From Agrobacterium sp. a22-2 (lineage in GTDB: Bacteria > Pseudomonadota > Alphaproteobacteria > Rhizobiales > Rhizobiaceae), in assembly GCF_012276985.1 (NCBI RefSeq), contig NZ_JAAXMM010000011.1, positions 1-64,000 of the forward strand: 64,000 nucleotides of DNA, given 5' to 3'. The notes beneath the pieces were generated by a model. It did no database searches, was not told where the DNA came from, and saw only the letters and a list, made by a program, of their open reading frames with translations. Made by a program: the position numbers and the translations under genes. Positions 25,931-35,342 of the stretch are shown piece by piece (within the stretch, counting starts at the first letter, position 1; every line of letters starts with the position of its first letter).

Positions 25931-27640
25931 ATGAGAATCCGGGAGCAAAGCCTGGCGCGCATCGCGTCCGGAGCGTCGTTTGATGTCCTGATCATTGGCG
26001 GTGGCGTCAATGGTGTTGCCGTCCTGAGGGAACTGGCGTTGAACGGTGTTTCCGCGTTACTCGTCGAGCGTTCCGACTTCTGCATGGGCGCAAGCGGTGC
26101 GTCCTCGCGCATGGCACATGGCGGTTTGCGCTATCTGGAAAACCGCGAATTCAAGCTCGTTGCGGAATCGACCTGCGAGCGCAATCTGTTGCTCAAATAT
26201 GCACCGCATTTCACCCGTCCGCTTGAGGTCGTGGTGCCCTTGACCAGTTACATTAAAGGTTTGCCGGGCTCGATCCTGCGCTTTATGGGCGTGAGCACAC
26301 GGGACAATACACTCAGCGCCGCGGGGCTTAAAGGTGCGCTGTATCTGTACGAATTCCTTGGCCGGGTGGAAAAGGTGCTTCCCTTGCACCGGATGCTGCT
26401 GTCGAGAGGTGTGTTTCCGGAACGGTTGGCAGCACGTTACAAGGCCGTTATCAGCTATTTCGATGCGCGCATCCGCAATCCCGAGGCGCTTGTCCTGGAG
26501 ATGATCGAGGATGCGCTTTCGGCCAGCCAGGACGTTGCCTGCCTCAATCACGCCGAATGGAGCATGTCTGAAAACGGTGACATTACCGTTCTGGACAGTC
26601 TTGGTGGCCAGGAATTCGCCCTCCGGCCGAAAGTGATCGTCAATGCATCGGGGGCCTGGGTTGACCGCGTCAACCAGAAGTTTGGCCTGCAGACGCACTA
26701 CATCAGGCCAGTCAAAGGCGCGCATCTGCTCATCCGTCATGACGAACTGTTTCAGCGCATGGCGGGCCGTGCCTTCTATTTCGATGACGGAAAGGGCCGG
26801 ATGGTGATCTGCTATCCGCTCGATCGGACGATCCTGCTCGGGACCACCGAAATCCAGGTTGAGGATCCGAACGACGCCTCGATCGCCCCGGCCGAGGTCG
26901 ACTATCTACTCTCGGCACTATCAAGCCTGTTCGACGATATCAAGATCACCGCGGACCACATTGCCACGGTGACCACAGGCATACGTCCGCTGCAGAGCGG
27001 TGGAGGTGCAAGCGCCAACCAGGCGAATCGCGATCACATGATTGCCGAGGACCGTCTAATTGTCGGCTCGGTTCCGCTGCTGTCCTTGGTCGGCGGAAAA
27101 TGGACGACCTTTCGTGCCTTCGGAGAGCAGGCCGGCGATCGCATATTCGGGCTGCTGAAGGTTACCCGGAAAGCCGACACCCGCCGCAGGCCTTATCCTG
27201 GGGCTGCCGGATTTGGGGTCGGCGAGGATGGGGCAGAACGGATCGCCTTGCAGATCGCCAGCACCTTCGGGCTGTCGCCAAAGCGGGCGCATGACCTGGT
27301 CAAGCGATACGGAGCCATTGCCGCTGATGTTGCTGCCCACTGCGCCGAAGAGAATGACCGGCCGGTGGCGAGCCTTCCCGATTATTCGAAGCGTGAAATC
27401 GGCTGGCTCGTCGTACGGCGGGCGGCATTGATGCTGGACGATCTCCTTCTTCGTCGCACGCAGATCGTCCTGGACGGGCGCTGCAACGAGGCGGTCATCC
27501 GCGAATTCGCGACCATTCTGGCCGAGGCGCGCGGACTGGACAGCGAGTGGGCAAGGGCGGAAGTCGCTCGCTGCCTGGAAATTCCGGCATTGATCATTCG
27601 GTCAACGGCGTCTCTCTCCCAGGAGGCGTGGCATGGGTGA
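25931..27640 (+). CDS. FAD-dependent glycerol-3-phosphate dehydrogenase family protein (GlpD/EryB-like)
   Basis: This 569-residue flavoenzyme has the FAD motif DVLIIGGGVNGVAVLRELAL, the GlpD signature SSRMAHGGLRYLEN and GGKWTTFRAFGEQ, and a C-terminal GlpD cap domain. The family oxidises sn-glycerol-3-phosphate or, for rhizobial EryB, erythritol-4-phosphate to the keto-phosphate and feeds electrons to ubiquinone. The pairing with an FGGY kinase and a SorC regulator matches the logic of erythritol loci. It overlaps the kinase start by eight bases. Confidence 0.87.
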   Translation: MRIREQSLARIASGASFDVLIIGGGVNGVAVLRELALNGVSALLVERSDFCMGASGASSRMAHGGLRYLENREFKLVAESTCERNLLLKYAPHFTRPLEVVVPLTSYIKGLPGSILRFMGVSTRDNTLSAAGLKGALYLYEFLGRVEKVLPLHRMLLSRGVFPERLAARYKAVISYFDARIRNPEALVLEMIEDALSASQDVACLNHAEWSMSENGDITVLDSLGGQEFALRPKVIVNASGAWVDRVNQKFGLQTHYIRPVKGAHLLIRHDELFQRMAGRAFYFDDGKGRMVICYPLDRTILLGTTEIQVEDPNDASIAPAEVDYLLSALSSLFDDIKITADHIATVTTGIRPLQSGGGASANQANRDHMIAEDRLIVGSVPLLSLVGGKWTTFRAFGEQAGDRIFGLLKVTRKADTRRRPYPGAAGFGVGEDGAERIALQIASTFGLSPKRAHDLVKRYGAIAADVAAHCAEENDRPVASLPDYSKREIGWLVVRRAALMLDDLLLRRTQIVLDGRCNEAVIREFATILAEARGLDSEWARAEVARCLEIPALIIRSTASLSQEAWHG

Positions 27641-29126
27641 TCTTTTTCTGGCAATAGATGCTGGCGGCACGGCCGTCAAGGCAGCCGTGTTCGATGCTGA
27701 GGGCCGACTCGTGGCCGTCCGCGCCATCGATGTCGTCACCGTCCACCGGGAAAACGGCTGGGTGGAGCGCGAACCCGAAGCGTTCTGGGATCGGACGGCT
27801 CAGGCGATCCGTGCCTTGACGGCATCCGAGATCGATGCCGGCCGGATCGCCGCCATTGCCTGCACCGGCTTTGGGAACGGCGTCTTTCTCGTCGATGAGA
27901 ACGGTCGAGGAACCCGCGCGGGCATCGTGTCCGTCGATCACCGCGCCCAATCGATCGTCGACGAATTTCTCCGTGACGGAACGGCAGACGCAATCGAGGC
28001 GATGAACGGCCATCGTGTCTGGGGCGGCCAGACCATCATGCAGCTTGTCTGGCTGTCGCGAAACGAGCCCGATGTTGTCGCAAAGACGCGCTGGGCTCTG
28101 CCGTGCAAGGATTTTATCCGCATGCGGCTGACGGGAACTGCCGCCACCGACCCGACGGATGCAAGCGGGGGCGGCCTGCTGAACCTTGAGCTTGGTGATT
28201 ATGATGCGGCGCTCTACGAGCGGGCAGGGATTCCGGAATTCTTCAGTCGCATGCCGCCGCTTGCCGAAAATTCATCGGTCGCCGGGCATGTTTGCGCTGC
28301 AGCAGCGGCCGAAACCGGTTTGCGCGAGGGAATACCCGTCGTCACTGCCATGATGGATGTCAGTGCCTGCGTCACGGGATCCGGGGTGGTGGGTAATGAT
28401 GCGCTGACGATGATCGCCGGAACCTGGTCGATCAATGCGATTGAGACCAACGGCCCGGTCGAGGGGCGTCCGCCGATCCTCAACATGATCCACAGGGATC
28501 GCGCCTGCCGTCTGCTGGCGGATGGAAGCCCAACGTCTGCGGGCAATCTCAACTGGTATCTTTCACGCGTCGCCGGCGACCAGATCGATTTCCAACGTGC
28601 GAATGCCCTCGTGCAGGAGAGCCCTGTCATGGCGCGCCGCTGCCATTTCATGCCCTTCGTCAATGGGCCGGCCCCGCGACGTGGCTCTTTCGTCGGGTTG
28701 GTCAATTCGGATGACACCGGCTCTATGCTACGCGCGCTCTACGAAGGCGTGGCCTTCCAGCACCGGCGGCACGGGGAGGGTATCGCGCAATACGTCGCGC
28801 CGCATCGCCCCGGCATCATCCGCCTTGCCGGCGGGGCATCGAAAAGCGAGGTCTGGTCCCAGATCTTTGCGGATGTCTGCGGGGTTCCAGTGGAGGTTTC
28901 GGAAGGTGAGGAGCTTGGCGCCCTCGGCGCTGCGATCTGCGCCGCGGTTGCCACCGGACATTACCGCGATCTGCCAACCGCCATTGGCGCCATGTGCCGT
29001 GTCACGCGAACGGCGCTGCCGAATGCCGGTCTGCGCGCCTGGTACCAGGACCGCTATCACCAATTTCTGATGCTTGATCAGAAACTAGCCGATCTGTTCG
29101 AAGGATCGGAAACGCAGACAATCTAA
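27633..29126 (+). CDS. FGGY-family carbohydrate kinase
   Basis: This 497-residue two-lobed kinase has an N-terminal phosphate-binding loop LAIDAGGTAVKAAVFDAEG and the FGGY C-domain with RLAGGASKSEVWSQIFADV. The family phosphorylates glycerol, erythritol, xylulose, lyxose and related sugars. The start follows GGAGG inside the end of the dehydrogenase gene. It likely phosphorylates the alcohol imported by the next genes, giving the substrate of the preceding dehydrogenase. The exact sugar is not inferable. Confidence 0.88.
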   Translation: MGDLFLAIDAGGTAVKAAVFDAEGRLVAVRAIDVVTVHRENGWVEREPEAFWDRTAQAIRALTASEIDAGRIAAIACTGFGNGVFLVDENGRGTRAGIVSVDHRAQSIVDEFLRDGTADAIEAMNGHRVWGGQTIMQLVWLSRNEPDVVAKTRWALPCKDFIRMRLTGTAATDPTDASGGGLLNLELGDYDAALYERAGIPEFFSRMPPLAENSSVAGHVCAAAAAETGLREGIPVVTAMMDVSACVTGSGVVGNDALTMIAGTWSINAIETNGPVEGRPPILNMIHRDRACRLLADGSPTSAGNLNWYLSRVAGDQIDFQRANALVQESPVMARRCHFMPFVNGPAPRRGSFVGLVNSDDTGSMLRALYEGVAFQHRRHGEGIAQYVAPHRPGIIRLAGGASKSEVWSQIFADVCGVPVEVSEGEELGALGAAICAAVATGHYRDLPTAIGAMCRVTRTALPNAGLRAWYQDRYHQFLMLDQKLADLFEGSETQTI

Positions 29127-29150
29127 CGTTTCTTTGGAGGAGGAATAACG

Positions 29151-30428
29151 ATGAATCTGAAAACAGCCCTACTTTGCTCGGTCGCCATGCTCGCCGCACC
29201 TGTGATGGCCTTTGCGCAAGCCGATGCCTGCATTGGCAAGGTTCCCACGCTCAACGTGATTGCGCAGGGCATGCCATCGGTCACCGAACTCGACAAATAT
29301 GTCGGCGAGTTCAATGCGAAATGGCAGACAACCGTCAAGATCAACCTGCTGGGCGAAAACGAACGCCGCGCCAAGGCGCGTCTGGATGCTTCCACTGGCG
29401 CCGGAGCCTATCAGGTTCTTTATGTCGATGAAGCCAATACGCCGGAATATGCAACGGCTGGATGGCTTTATCCGCTGGCAGACGTCCTGCCTGCCGAATA
29501 CGACATCAAGGATTTCCGTGTCGATCTGGCCAACGTCGCGACCTACGAAGGAACACAGTATTTCGCGCCTTTTGTCGGCGGCGGCGATATTCTCATCTAT
29601 CGTAAGGACGTTTTGGAAAAGGCCGGTTTGACGGTTCCGAAGACGCTCGACGAGATGGTCGCGGGCATCAAGGCGGTCAATGATCCCGCCAACAAGCTTT
29701 ATGGATGGGCGGCCCGCGGGCAACGCGGCTCCGGCATGAACGTCTGGCGCTGGACCCCCTTCTTCCGCGGCATGGGCGGCGAGTGGATGGACGGCGACAA
29801 GCCTGCCTTCAATTCGGACATCGGCGTCAAGGCGACCGAGCTTTATGTCGACCTGATGAAATATGCGCCGCCTGGTGTCGGTACCTTCAACTGGTCGGAC
29901 TCCGTCGAGGCGTTTCGTGGCGGTCAGGTAGCCTACCTCATCGAGTCCGACGTGTTCGGCCCGTGGATGGAAGACCCGGATAAATCGACCGTCAAGGGCA
30001 AGGTCGGCTATGCACCGCCTCCGGAGCCGCTCGGCTCGGCCGGCTGGGCTCATGGTTTTGCGGTTTCGGCGGTTGGTGCCAAGGACGAATGCACCAAGAA
30101 GGTCGCAGGCGATTTCGTCGGCTGGGCAACGTCGAAGGACATGGAAGCCCGGCGGCTTGCAGACGGCATTGCCTCCGACATCGGCCGTCAGTCTACCTTG
30201 AAGAGCGAGGCATTCCAGAAGGCTGTTCCCGCCGAATACATCGAGGCGCTCCTTGCGACGGGTTCGCGTACGAAGCTGCTCATCATGGCAAGCCCCGTAT
30301 GGCCGGAAATCGGGGACAATCTCGGCCTCGCGCTGGAAGAGATCTTCACCGGCACAAAGACGGACATCCAGGCCACGCTCGATGAGGCGGCATTCTCGGC
30401 AGAAGATACGCTCCGCCACGCAAAATAA
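29151..30428 (+). CDS. ABC transporter extracellular solute-binding protein, family 1
   Basis: This 425-residue MalE/UgpB-type binding protein has a Sec signal peptide (NLKTALLCSVAMLAAPVMAFA), and the mature part contains the family core GFAVSAVG...KKVAGDFVGW. It delivers a sugar or polyol to the permeases that follow. The start has a very strong GGAGGAGGA. A stem-loop after the gene probably helps keep the binding protein in excess. Confidence 0.92.
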   Translation: MNLKTALLCSVAMLAAPVMAFAQADACIGKVPTLNVIAQGMPSVTELDKYVGEFNAKWQTTVKINLLGENERRAKARLDASTGAGAYQVLYVDEANTPEYATAGWLYPLADVLPAEYDIKDFRVDLANVATYEGTQYFAPFVGGGDILIYRKDVLEKAGLTVPKTLDEMVAGIKAVNDPANKLYGWAARGQRGSGMNVWRWTPFFRGMGGEWMDGDKPAFNSDIGVKATELYVDLMKYAPPGVGTFNWSDSVEAFRGGQVAYLIESDVFGPWMEDPDKSTVKGKVGYAPPPEPLGSAGWAHGFAVSAVGAKDECTKKVAGDFVGWATSKDMEARRLADGIASDIGRQSTLKSEAFQKAVPAEYIEALLATGSRTKLLIMASPVWPEIGDNLGLALEEIFTGTKTDIQATLDEAAFSAEDTLRHAK

Positions 30429-30442
30429 CTTTGCGGCCCAAG

Positions 30443-30465
30443 ACCGGGCGGCTGGTCCGCCCGGT
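30443..30465 (+). promoter_or_regulatory. intercistronic stem-loop after the binding-protein gene
   Basis: Perfect 9-bp arms ACCGGGCGG and CCGCCCGGT surround CTGGT. No T-run follows. It sits between binding-protein and permease genes, the same place as the hairpins at 9673 and 42852, and likely protects the upstream mRNA from 3' decay. Confidence 0.7.
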
Positions 30466-30491
30466 TCCCTCAGTTTTCAAAGAGCAACGGA

Positions 30492-31364
30492 ATGCATAAA
30501 CAACGCTTCGTATTCTGGACGCTGGCACCGGCTTTCACCATTCTGGGTATTCTGGCTTTCGTCTCCATCGCGGGCGCCCTGTATTTTTCGGTGATGGACA
30601 GGTCGCTGCGCTATTCGGATTATGATTTCGTCGGCCTCTACAATTATCAGCGGCTACTGGGTGACAGACGATTTCTGAACGCGCTGAAGATTTCCGCGCT
30701 GTGGGAAATCATCACGGTTGCCGGCTCGCTGCTGGTTGCAACGTTGCTGTCGATTTACATTTTCGAGACGACACGATCGGCCCGGACCCGCAATATGATT
30801 TGCCTGGCGTTTCTCGCGCCGGTGCTGCTGCCGCGTGTCGCTGCCGCCTTCATCTGGCGTTTCCTCTACTCGCCGTCCCTCGGCCTGATCAACTATATCG
30901 CCAGTCTGTTCGGCCTCGGCCCCATCGAGTTTCTCGCCAATCCGTCGCTCGCCCTTTTTTCGGTGGCCGCGGTCGACATTTGGCAATGGGGCCTATTCTT
31001 CACGGTCATCATGCTGAAACTGCTGGAGACCTTGCCAAAAGATCCGATCGAGGCGGCGCAGCTGGACAATGCGAAAACATGGGAGATCCATGCTTACGTG
31101 ACCCTGCCGATGCTCAAGGCGCCGATTATCAGCCTGGCCTTGGTCAAGGCGGTGGAATCGTTGCGGTCCTTCGACCTGATCTACGTGATGACCGGTGGCG
31201 GGCCGGGGACGGCCACCGAAACACTGGATCTCTATGCCTATCAGGCCGGGATCAACTTGGGCGGTCGGGTGTCTTACGCGTCTGCCATGTCCATCCTGTT
31301 GCTTCTCATTACCACCGTCGTCTTCACCCTTGTCTGGAGAGGTATCCGCAAATGGTCAGCCTGA
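30492..31364 (+). CDS. sugar ABC transporter permease (MalF/UgpA type)
   Basis: This 290-residue inner-membrane permease has six predicted helices. The cytoplasmic EAA loop reads EAAQLDNAKTWEIHAYVTLPMLK, the contact site for the ATPase, and the GGGPGTATETLDLYAYQAG motif is typical of the family. It overlaps the second permease by 13 bases. Confidence 0.92.
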   Translation: MHKQRFVFWTLAPAFTILGILAFVSIAGALYFSVMDRSLRYSDYDFVGLYNYQRLLGDRRFLNALKISALWEIITVAGSLLVATLLSIYIFETTRSARTRNMICLAFLAPVLLPRVAAAFIWRFLYSPSLGLINYIASLFGLGPIEFLANPSLALFSVAAVDIWQWGLFFTVIMLKLLETLPKDPIEAAQLDNAKTWEIHAYVTLPMLKAPIISLALVKAVESLRSFDLIYVMTGGGPGTATETLDLYAYQAGINLGGRVSYASAMSILLLLITTVVFTLVWRGIRKWSA

Positions 31365-32167
31365 TCCGCCGCAGTTTTTCAGGGGTGATCCTTACCCTTC
31401 TGGTCCTTGTCGCCCTGACGCCGATCCTGTGGACCGTGCTTGGCTCGTTCAAGAAGCTGAAGGATATCGTCACACCCGTTCCCACGCTGATCTTCACGCC
31501 AACGCTCGAGAATTTCACGACGATCCTGCAAAATCCGTCGATCAGGGACGGACTTGCGAACTCCGTCATCGTCGTCGGTGTCTCTGTCCTGCTGGGTGCC
31601 TTGCTTGGCATTCCGGCAGCCTACACGCTTGCCCGGCATGTCAACCGGTTGAAGGACGACATGCAGTTCTTCGTGCTGTCGCTGCGGTTCATGCCGCCGG
31701 TCGCCATCGCCATCCCGTTCATCATTATCTATCTCGATCTCGGGCTGTACGACACGCCGGCGGGGCTGATCCTCGTCTATCTCATCTCGACGATCTCGAC
31801 GGTCATCTGGCTCTCCATTCCGGCATTCGAAAGAGTGCCAAGGGAGATCGAAGAGGCGGCGGCCATGGAAGGCTGCACGCAGACGGAGATCTTTGTAAAG
31901 TTCGCCCTGCCCATCGCAGCACCATCCTTGTTCGGGGCTCTGGTCTTCACCTTCGTCCTCGTCTGGAACGAGCTTCTGCTGGCCCTGACGCTTGCGGCGC
32001 AAAATAGCACCCTGCCTGTTGTCGCAGCTTCCATCACCTCGCTCGGCAAGGAAGTTCCATGGGGCGTGATCAACGCTTCCACCGTCATTCTCGTGCTGCC
32101 GCCGCTGGTTTTCATCGGTCTGCTGATGAGCTTCATCAACCGAATGGTCAGTACGGCCCGGAAATAG
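31352..32167 (+). CDS. sugar ABC transporter permease (MalG/UgpE type)
   Basis: This 271-residue six-helix permease has the EAA loop EEAAAMEGCTQTEIFVKFALP and the conserved N-terminal TPILWTVLGSFK. The ATG at 31352 gives the usual short N-terminus and lies within the end of the first permease gene. It forms the channel with the preceding protein. Confidence 0.92.
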   Translation: MVSLIRRSFSGVILTLLVLVALTPILWTVLGSFKKLKDIVTPVPTLIFTPTLENFTTILQNPSIRDGLANSVIVVGVSVLLGALLGIPAAYTLARHVNRLKDDMQFFVLSLRFMPPVAIAIPFIIIYLDLGLYDTPAGLILVYLISTISTVIWLSIPAFERVPREIEEAAAMEGCTQTEIFVKFALPIAAPSLFGALVFTFVLVWNELLLALTLAAQNSTLPVVAASITSLGKEVPWGVINASTVILVLPPLVFIGLLMSFINRMVSTARK

Positions 32168-32177
32168 GAATATCACA

Positions 32178-33272
32178 ATGGCAAACATCAAATGCTTGAA
32201 CATCCGCAAGTCCTATGGCGGCCTTACGGTCATCGATGGTCTGAACCTCGATATCGCGGACCATGAATTCGTCGTCTTCCTTGGCCCCTCCGGCTGCGGC
32301 AAGTCCACGATGCTGCGCATGATCGCCGGCCTTGAGGAAATCTCCGGCGGCACAGTCAGCATCGGCGACCAGAATGTGACCAACTTGCCGCCCGGCGAAC
32401 GCGGCGTGGCAATGGTGTTCCAGTCCTATGCGCTGTACCCGCACATGAGTGTCTTCGAGAACATCGCTTTCGGTCTTCGTCGCCAGAAGGTGCCGGCCGC
32501 AGACATTTCTCGGCGCGTGGCCCATGTCTCCTCTCTGCTCGGGCTCGACCAGTTTTTGGAGCGGAAGCCGAAAAACCTGTCGGGTGGCCAGCAGCAGCGC
32601 GTTGCGATGGCCAGGGCGATGATCAAGACACCCAAGCTCTTCCTGTTTGACGAGCCGCTGTCGAACCTCGACGCCAAGCTGCGCGAGCGCCTGCGGACGG
32701 AAATCCGCCGGATGCATCTGGAGCTCAAGACGACAACGATTTTCGTGACCCACGACCAGCTGGAGGCCATGACCATAGCCGACCGAATCGTGCTGATGCG
32801 TGCGGGTGTCATTGAGCAACAGGGCACGCCTTCGGAGATATTCGACCGCCCGGCCACACGCTTTGTCGCCGATTTCATCGGCTCCCCCGCCATGAATTTC
32901 CGCGACTGCCAAGTTCGTCTCGACGGTCAGGAAGCCGAGCTGTCATCGGGATCCATCAAACTGCGGGTGCCCGTTGCCGACTACCAGGGCTTTGCAGATG
33001 GTGGAGCGGTCGAGGTCGGCCTGCGCCCCTCGAAAATGGATATCGCCTCCCCAGGGGATGCCAATGTCATCACCGGTACGGTCGTTCTGGTCGAGAACAT
33101 GGGCAGTGACGGACAGGTCATCGTCGATGTCGACGGCCGGGACATGTCCTTTGTGACCAAAGCTTTTCGTACGCTGGAACCCGGCCAGAAAGTCGACTTC
33201 TCGATCGAGCCGGCCAGCATTCATATTTTTTCTAAGGATACCGGCCGATCGCTGTTGCGCGCCGCTGCCTGA
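32178..33272 (+). CDS. sugar ABC transporter ATP-binding protein (MalK/UgpC type)
   Basis: This 364-residue ATPase has Walker A GPSGCGKST, signature LSGGQQQR, Walker B FLFDEPLSNLD, His switch THDQLEAM, and a C-terminal TOBE regulatory domain (about 235-360). It powers the importer of block 2. An AGGA lies 9 bases before the ATG. Confidence 0.93.
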   Translation: MANIKCLNIRKSYGGLTVIDGLNLDIADHEFVVFLGPSGCGKSTMLRMIAGLEEISGGTVSIGDQNVTNLPPGERGVAMVFQSYALYPHMSVFENIAFGLRRQKVPAADISRRVAHVSSLLGLDQFLERKPKNLSGGQQQRVAMARAMIKTPKLFLFDEPLSNLDAKLRERLRTEIRRMHLELKTTTIFVTHDQLEAMTIADRIVLMRAGVIEQQGTPSEIFDRPATRFVADFIGSPAMNFRDCQVRLDGQEAELSSGSIKLRVPVADYQGFADGGAVEVGLRPSKMDIASPGDANVITGTVVLVENMGSDGQVIVDVDGRDMSFVTKAFRTLEPGQKVDFSIEPASIHIFSKDTGRSLLRAAA

Positions 33273-33300
33273 ATGTTCAAGACCTGTAATGGAAATAAAC

Positions 33301-34299
33301 ATGCCAATGACCCGCTACGACGAAAAAATAGAGCGCATTCGCGATGGTAATTACCGCAAGGGAGATTTTATCCTCGCCGATGCGAAAGATGCCGATCTCT
33401 CAGGTGGTATCCTCACCACCGGCCGCCGCCGGGATGCCAGGGGGCAGGTGACGGGAAACCGTACCCGCGCGGAGTTTCTGGCGGAAATCGAGGCGATCGT
33501 CCGCGAAGATGCAGTCGATATTATGCTTGCTTCGACATCGAACATCGAGGCGCTCCATACCAGCGGGATTTTTGCCGGCTCGCGCGTCATGCCGGCATTC
33601 CGTGCCAATGATACGACCGATGTATGGGGCGTCGTGCGCGGTGGCAAATACCGAGAGACTCCTTCAATTCCGTTTCGCAGCACGGACCTTTCAAGAGCGA
33701 AAGCGGATCTCTGTTTATATTCGATGACTTTCAACAACTGCGCAGCCACGGATGCTGTAACACTCGACGCCTACCGCATATTCCGGCCGGACGCGCGCGC
33801 TGCAGGAAAACGGCACTTCCTGGAAGTGTTCAATCCCAACGTGCCAACGGGTTTCACAGCGGAGGAAACCGGCATGTATGTCAACGATTGTATCGCGCGC
33901 GCACTGGCCGGTTTGACGCTTGAGGAGCGCCCGGAGTTTCTCAAGGTCGCCTATAATGGACCGGCAGCTCTGGAAGAGTTGGTCGCGCACGACCCGTCGG
34001 TGATCATCGGCGTGCTTGGAGGCGGAACGGGGACACACCGCGATACATTCGAGCTGGTGCGACAAGCCGAAAAGTGCGGTGCGCGCCTTGCCCTGTTCGG
34101 CCGCAAGATCAATATGGCGGAACACCAGACGACGTTCCTGTCGTGGATGCGGCTGGTGGCTGACGTTGAGGTTTCGCCTTCCGATGCGGTCCGCGGTTAC
34201 CATGCCGATCTTGCCAGGTCCGGGCTTTCTCCCGATCGTTCGATTGACGACGACCTGCTTATAACCGAAGAGGTCCTTCTGGCCGGCGCAGACCGGTAG
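33301..34299 (+). CDS. TIM-barrel aldolase-like protein of unknown specificity
   Basis: This protein is about 332 residues long and begins MPMTRYDEKIERIRDGNY. An upstream in-frame ATG at 33289 is possible, but GGAAA lies 7 bases before 33301. It reads like a class I aldolase (DeoC/LacD-like) barrel. Strand-like segments include VDIMLASTS, HFLEVFNPNV, FLKVAYNGP with a candidate Schiff-base Lys, VIIGVLGGGTGTHRDTF and ALFGRKIN. It lies between the importer and its regulator, so cleavage or isomerisation of the sugar phosphate made by the kinase and dehydrogenase is a sensible guess. Confidence 0.6.
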   Translation: MPMTRYDEKIERIRDGNYRKGDFILADAKDADLSGGILTTGRRRDARGQVTGNRTRAEFLAEIEAIVREDAVDIMLASTSNIEALHTSGIFAGSRVMPAFRANDTTDVWGVVRGGKYRETPSIPFRSTDLSRAKADLCLYSMTFNNCAATDAVTLDAYRIFRPDARAAGKRHFLEVFNPNVPTGFTAEETGMYVNDCIARALAGLTLEERPEFLKVAYNGPAALEELVAHDPSVIIGVLGGGTGTHRDTFELVRQAEKCGARLALFGRKINMAEHQTTFLSWMRLVADVEVSPSDAVRGYHADLARSGLSPDRSIDDDLLITEEVLLAGADR

Positions 34300-34343
34300 C
34301 AAGGCTCCGCAACCTGTGGTCACAGCAAACACCGGACAAACGC

Positions 34344-35288
34344 ATGTATCGCCAGCAGCATCCATCCAGCAAGATCATCGCCGAGGTCGCGTGGATGTAC
34401 TATGTTCGAAACCTGACACAGGGAGAAATTGCGGATAAGCTGTCCCTCTCCAAGCCGACGGTCATCAGCTATCTGAAGCTCGCCAAGGAACGCAACATCG
34501 TCTGCATACAGGTTGCGCCGGAACATTTTCGCATCAACTCCCTTGCAGACAGTTTGAAGGACAAGTTCGGACTGAAGAGTGTCCATGTCGTACCTGATGA
34601 GGGCGCGCAGGGCGAGGTTCTGTCGCGCGCCGTGTGCGAAGTGGCGGCGTATCACCTTCCCAATTTTCTTGAAAAGGGTGATGTTCTCGGGGTTTCCTGG
34701 GGGCAGACCGTGTCGTTTGTTTCCGAATACGTGCCCCACTGGCCGATAGAGGATTTGACCGTTCGCCAGCTGCTCGGCTCCATTGCCAATCCGTTGCTCA
34801 GTACGTCGGAGAGCTGCAGCACCGAAATTGCACGCCGGCTGGGCGCCTATTGCATCAATTTCAACGCTCCGGCCGTCTGTTCCAGCGCCTCGCTCGCGTC
34901 GGCGCTCAAGGCGGAGCCGATCATCCGCGAACAGCTCGATAACCTGCAAAAATGCAACAAGTCGATCTTTTCCCTAAGCCCGTGTACTCCAGATACACAC
35001 GTCGTCCAGTTCAAGATTGCCACCGTGGAGGATATCGACAGCTACCGCGCCCGCGGTGCTGTCGGCATCATCGCCGGGCGGTTCATCGACACAGAGGGTA
35101 GGGCGGTCCTGGGTGAACTGGACGAGCGCATCATTGGTGCCGATCATGATCTTCTCAAAACAATGGAAGGCCTGCTCGTTGTCAGCGGCACCTTCAAGCA
35201 CGATGCGACGAGAGCCGCCTTGCGCGGCGGTTTTGTTGATCATCTCGTCACTGATGCCAAACTTGCGGAACTCTTGGCTGCTGGTTGA
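34344..35288 (+). CDS. SorC/DeoR-type sugar-binding transcriptional regulator (EryD-like)
   Basis: This 314-residue regulator has an N-terminal HTH (about 10-55: YVRNLTQGEIADKLSLSKPT) followed by a SorC sugar-phosphate-binding domain (about 60-312) with GVSWGQTVSFV and VGIIAGRFID. The family includes EryD, the repressor of erythritol genes. It is the last gene of block 2 and probably senses the phosphorylated sugar. It converges on the block 3 regulator gene 54 bases away. Confidence 0.9.
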   Translation: MYRQQHPSSKIIAEVAWMYYVRNLTQGEIADKLSLSKPTVISYLKLAKERNIVCIQVAPEHFRINSLADSLKDKFGLKSVHVVPDEGAQGEVLSRAVCEVAAYHLPNFLEKGDVLGVSWGQTVSFVSEYVPHWPIEDLTVRQLLGSIANPLLSTSESCSTEIARRLGAYCINFNAPAVCSSASLASALKAEPIIREQLDNLQKCNKSIFSLSPCTPDTHVVQFKIATVEDIDSYRARGAVGIIAGRFIDTEGRAVLGELDERIIGADHDLLKTMEGLLVVSGTFKHDATRAALRGGFVDHLVTDAKLAELLAAG

Positions 35289-35342
35289 GTGCCGCTGCGT
35301 TTCGAGTTTCAATTCAGATCAAACTACGGCCAAAGGGTGCGA

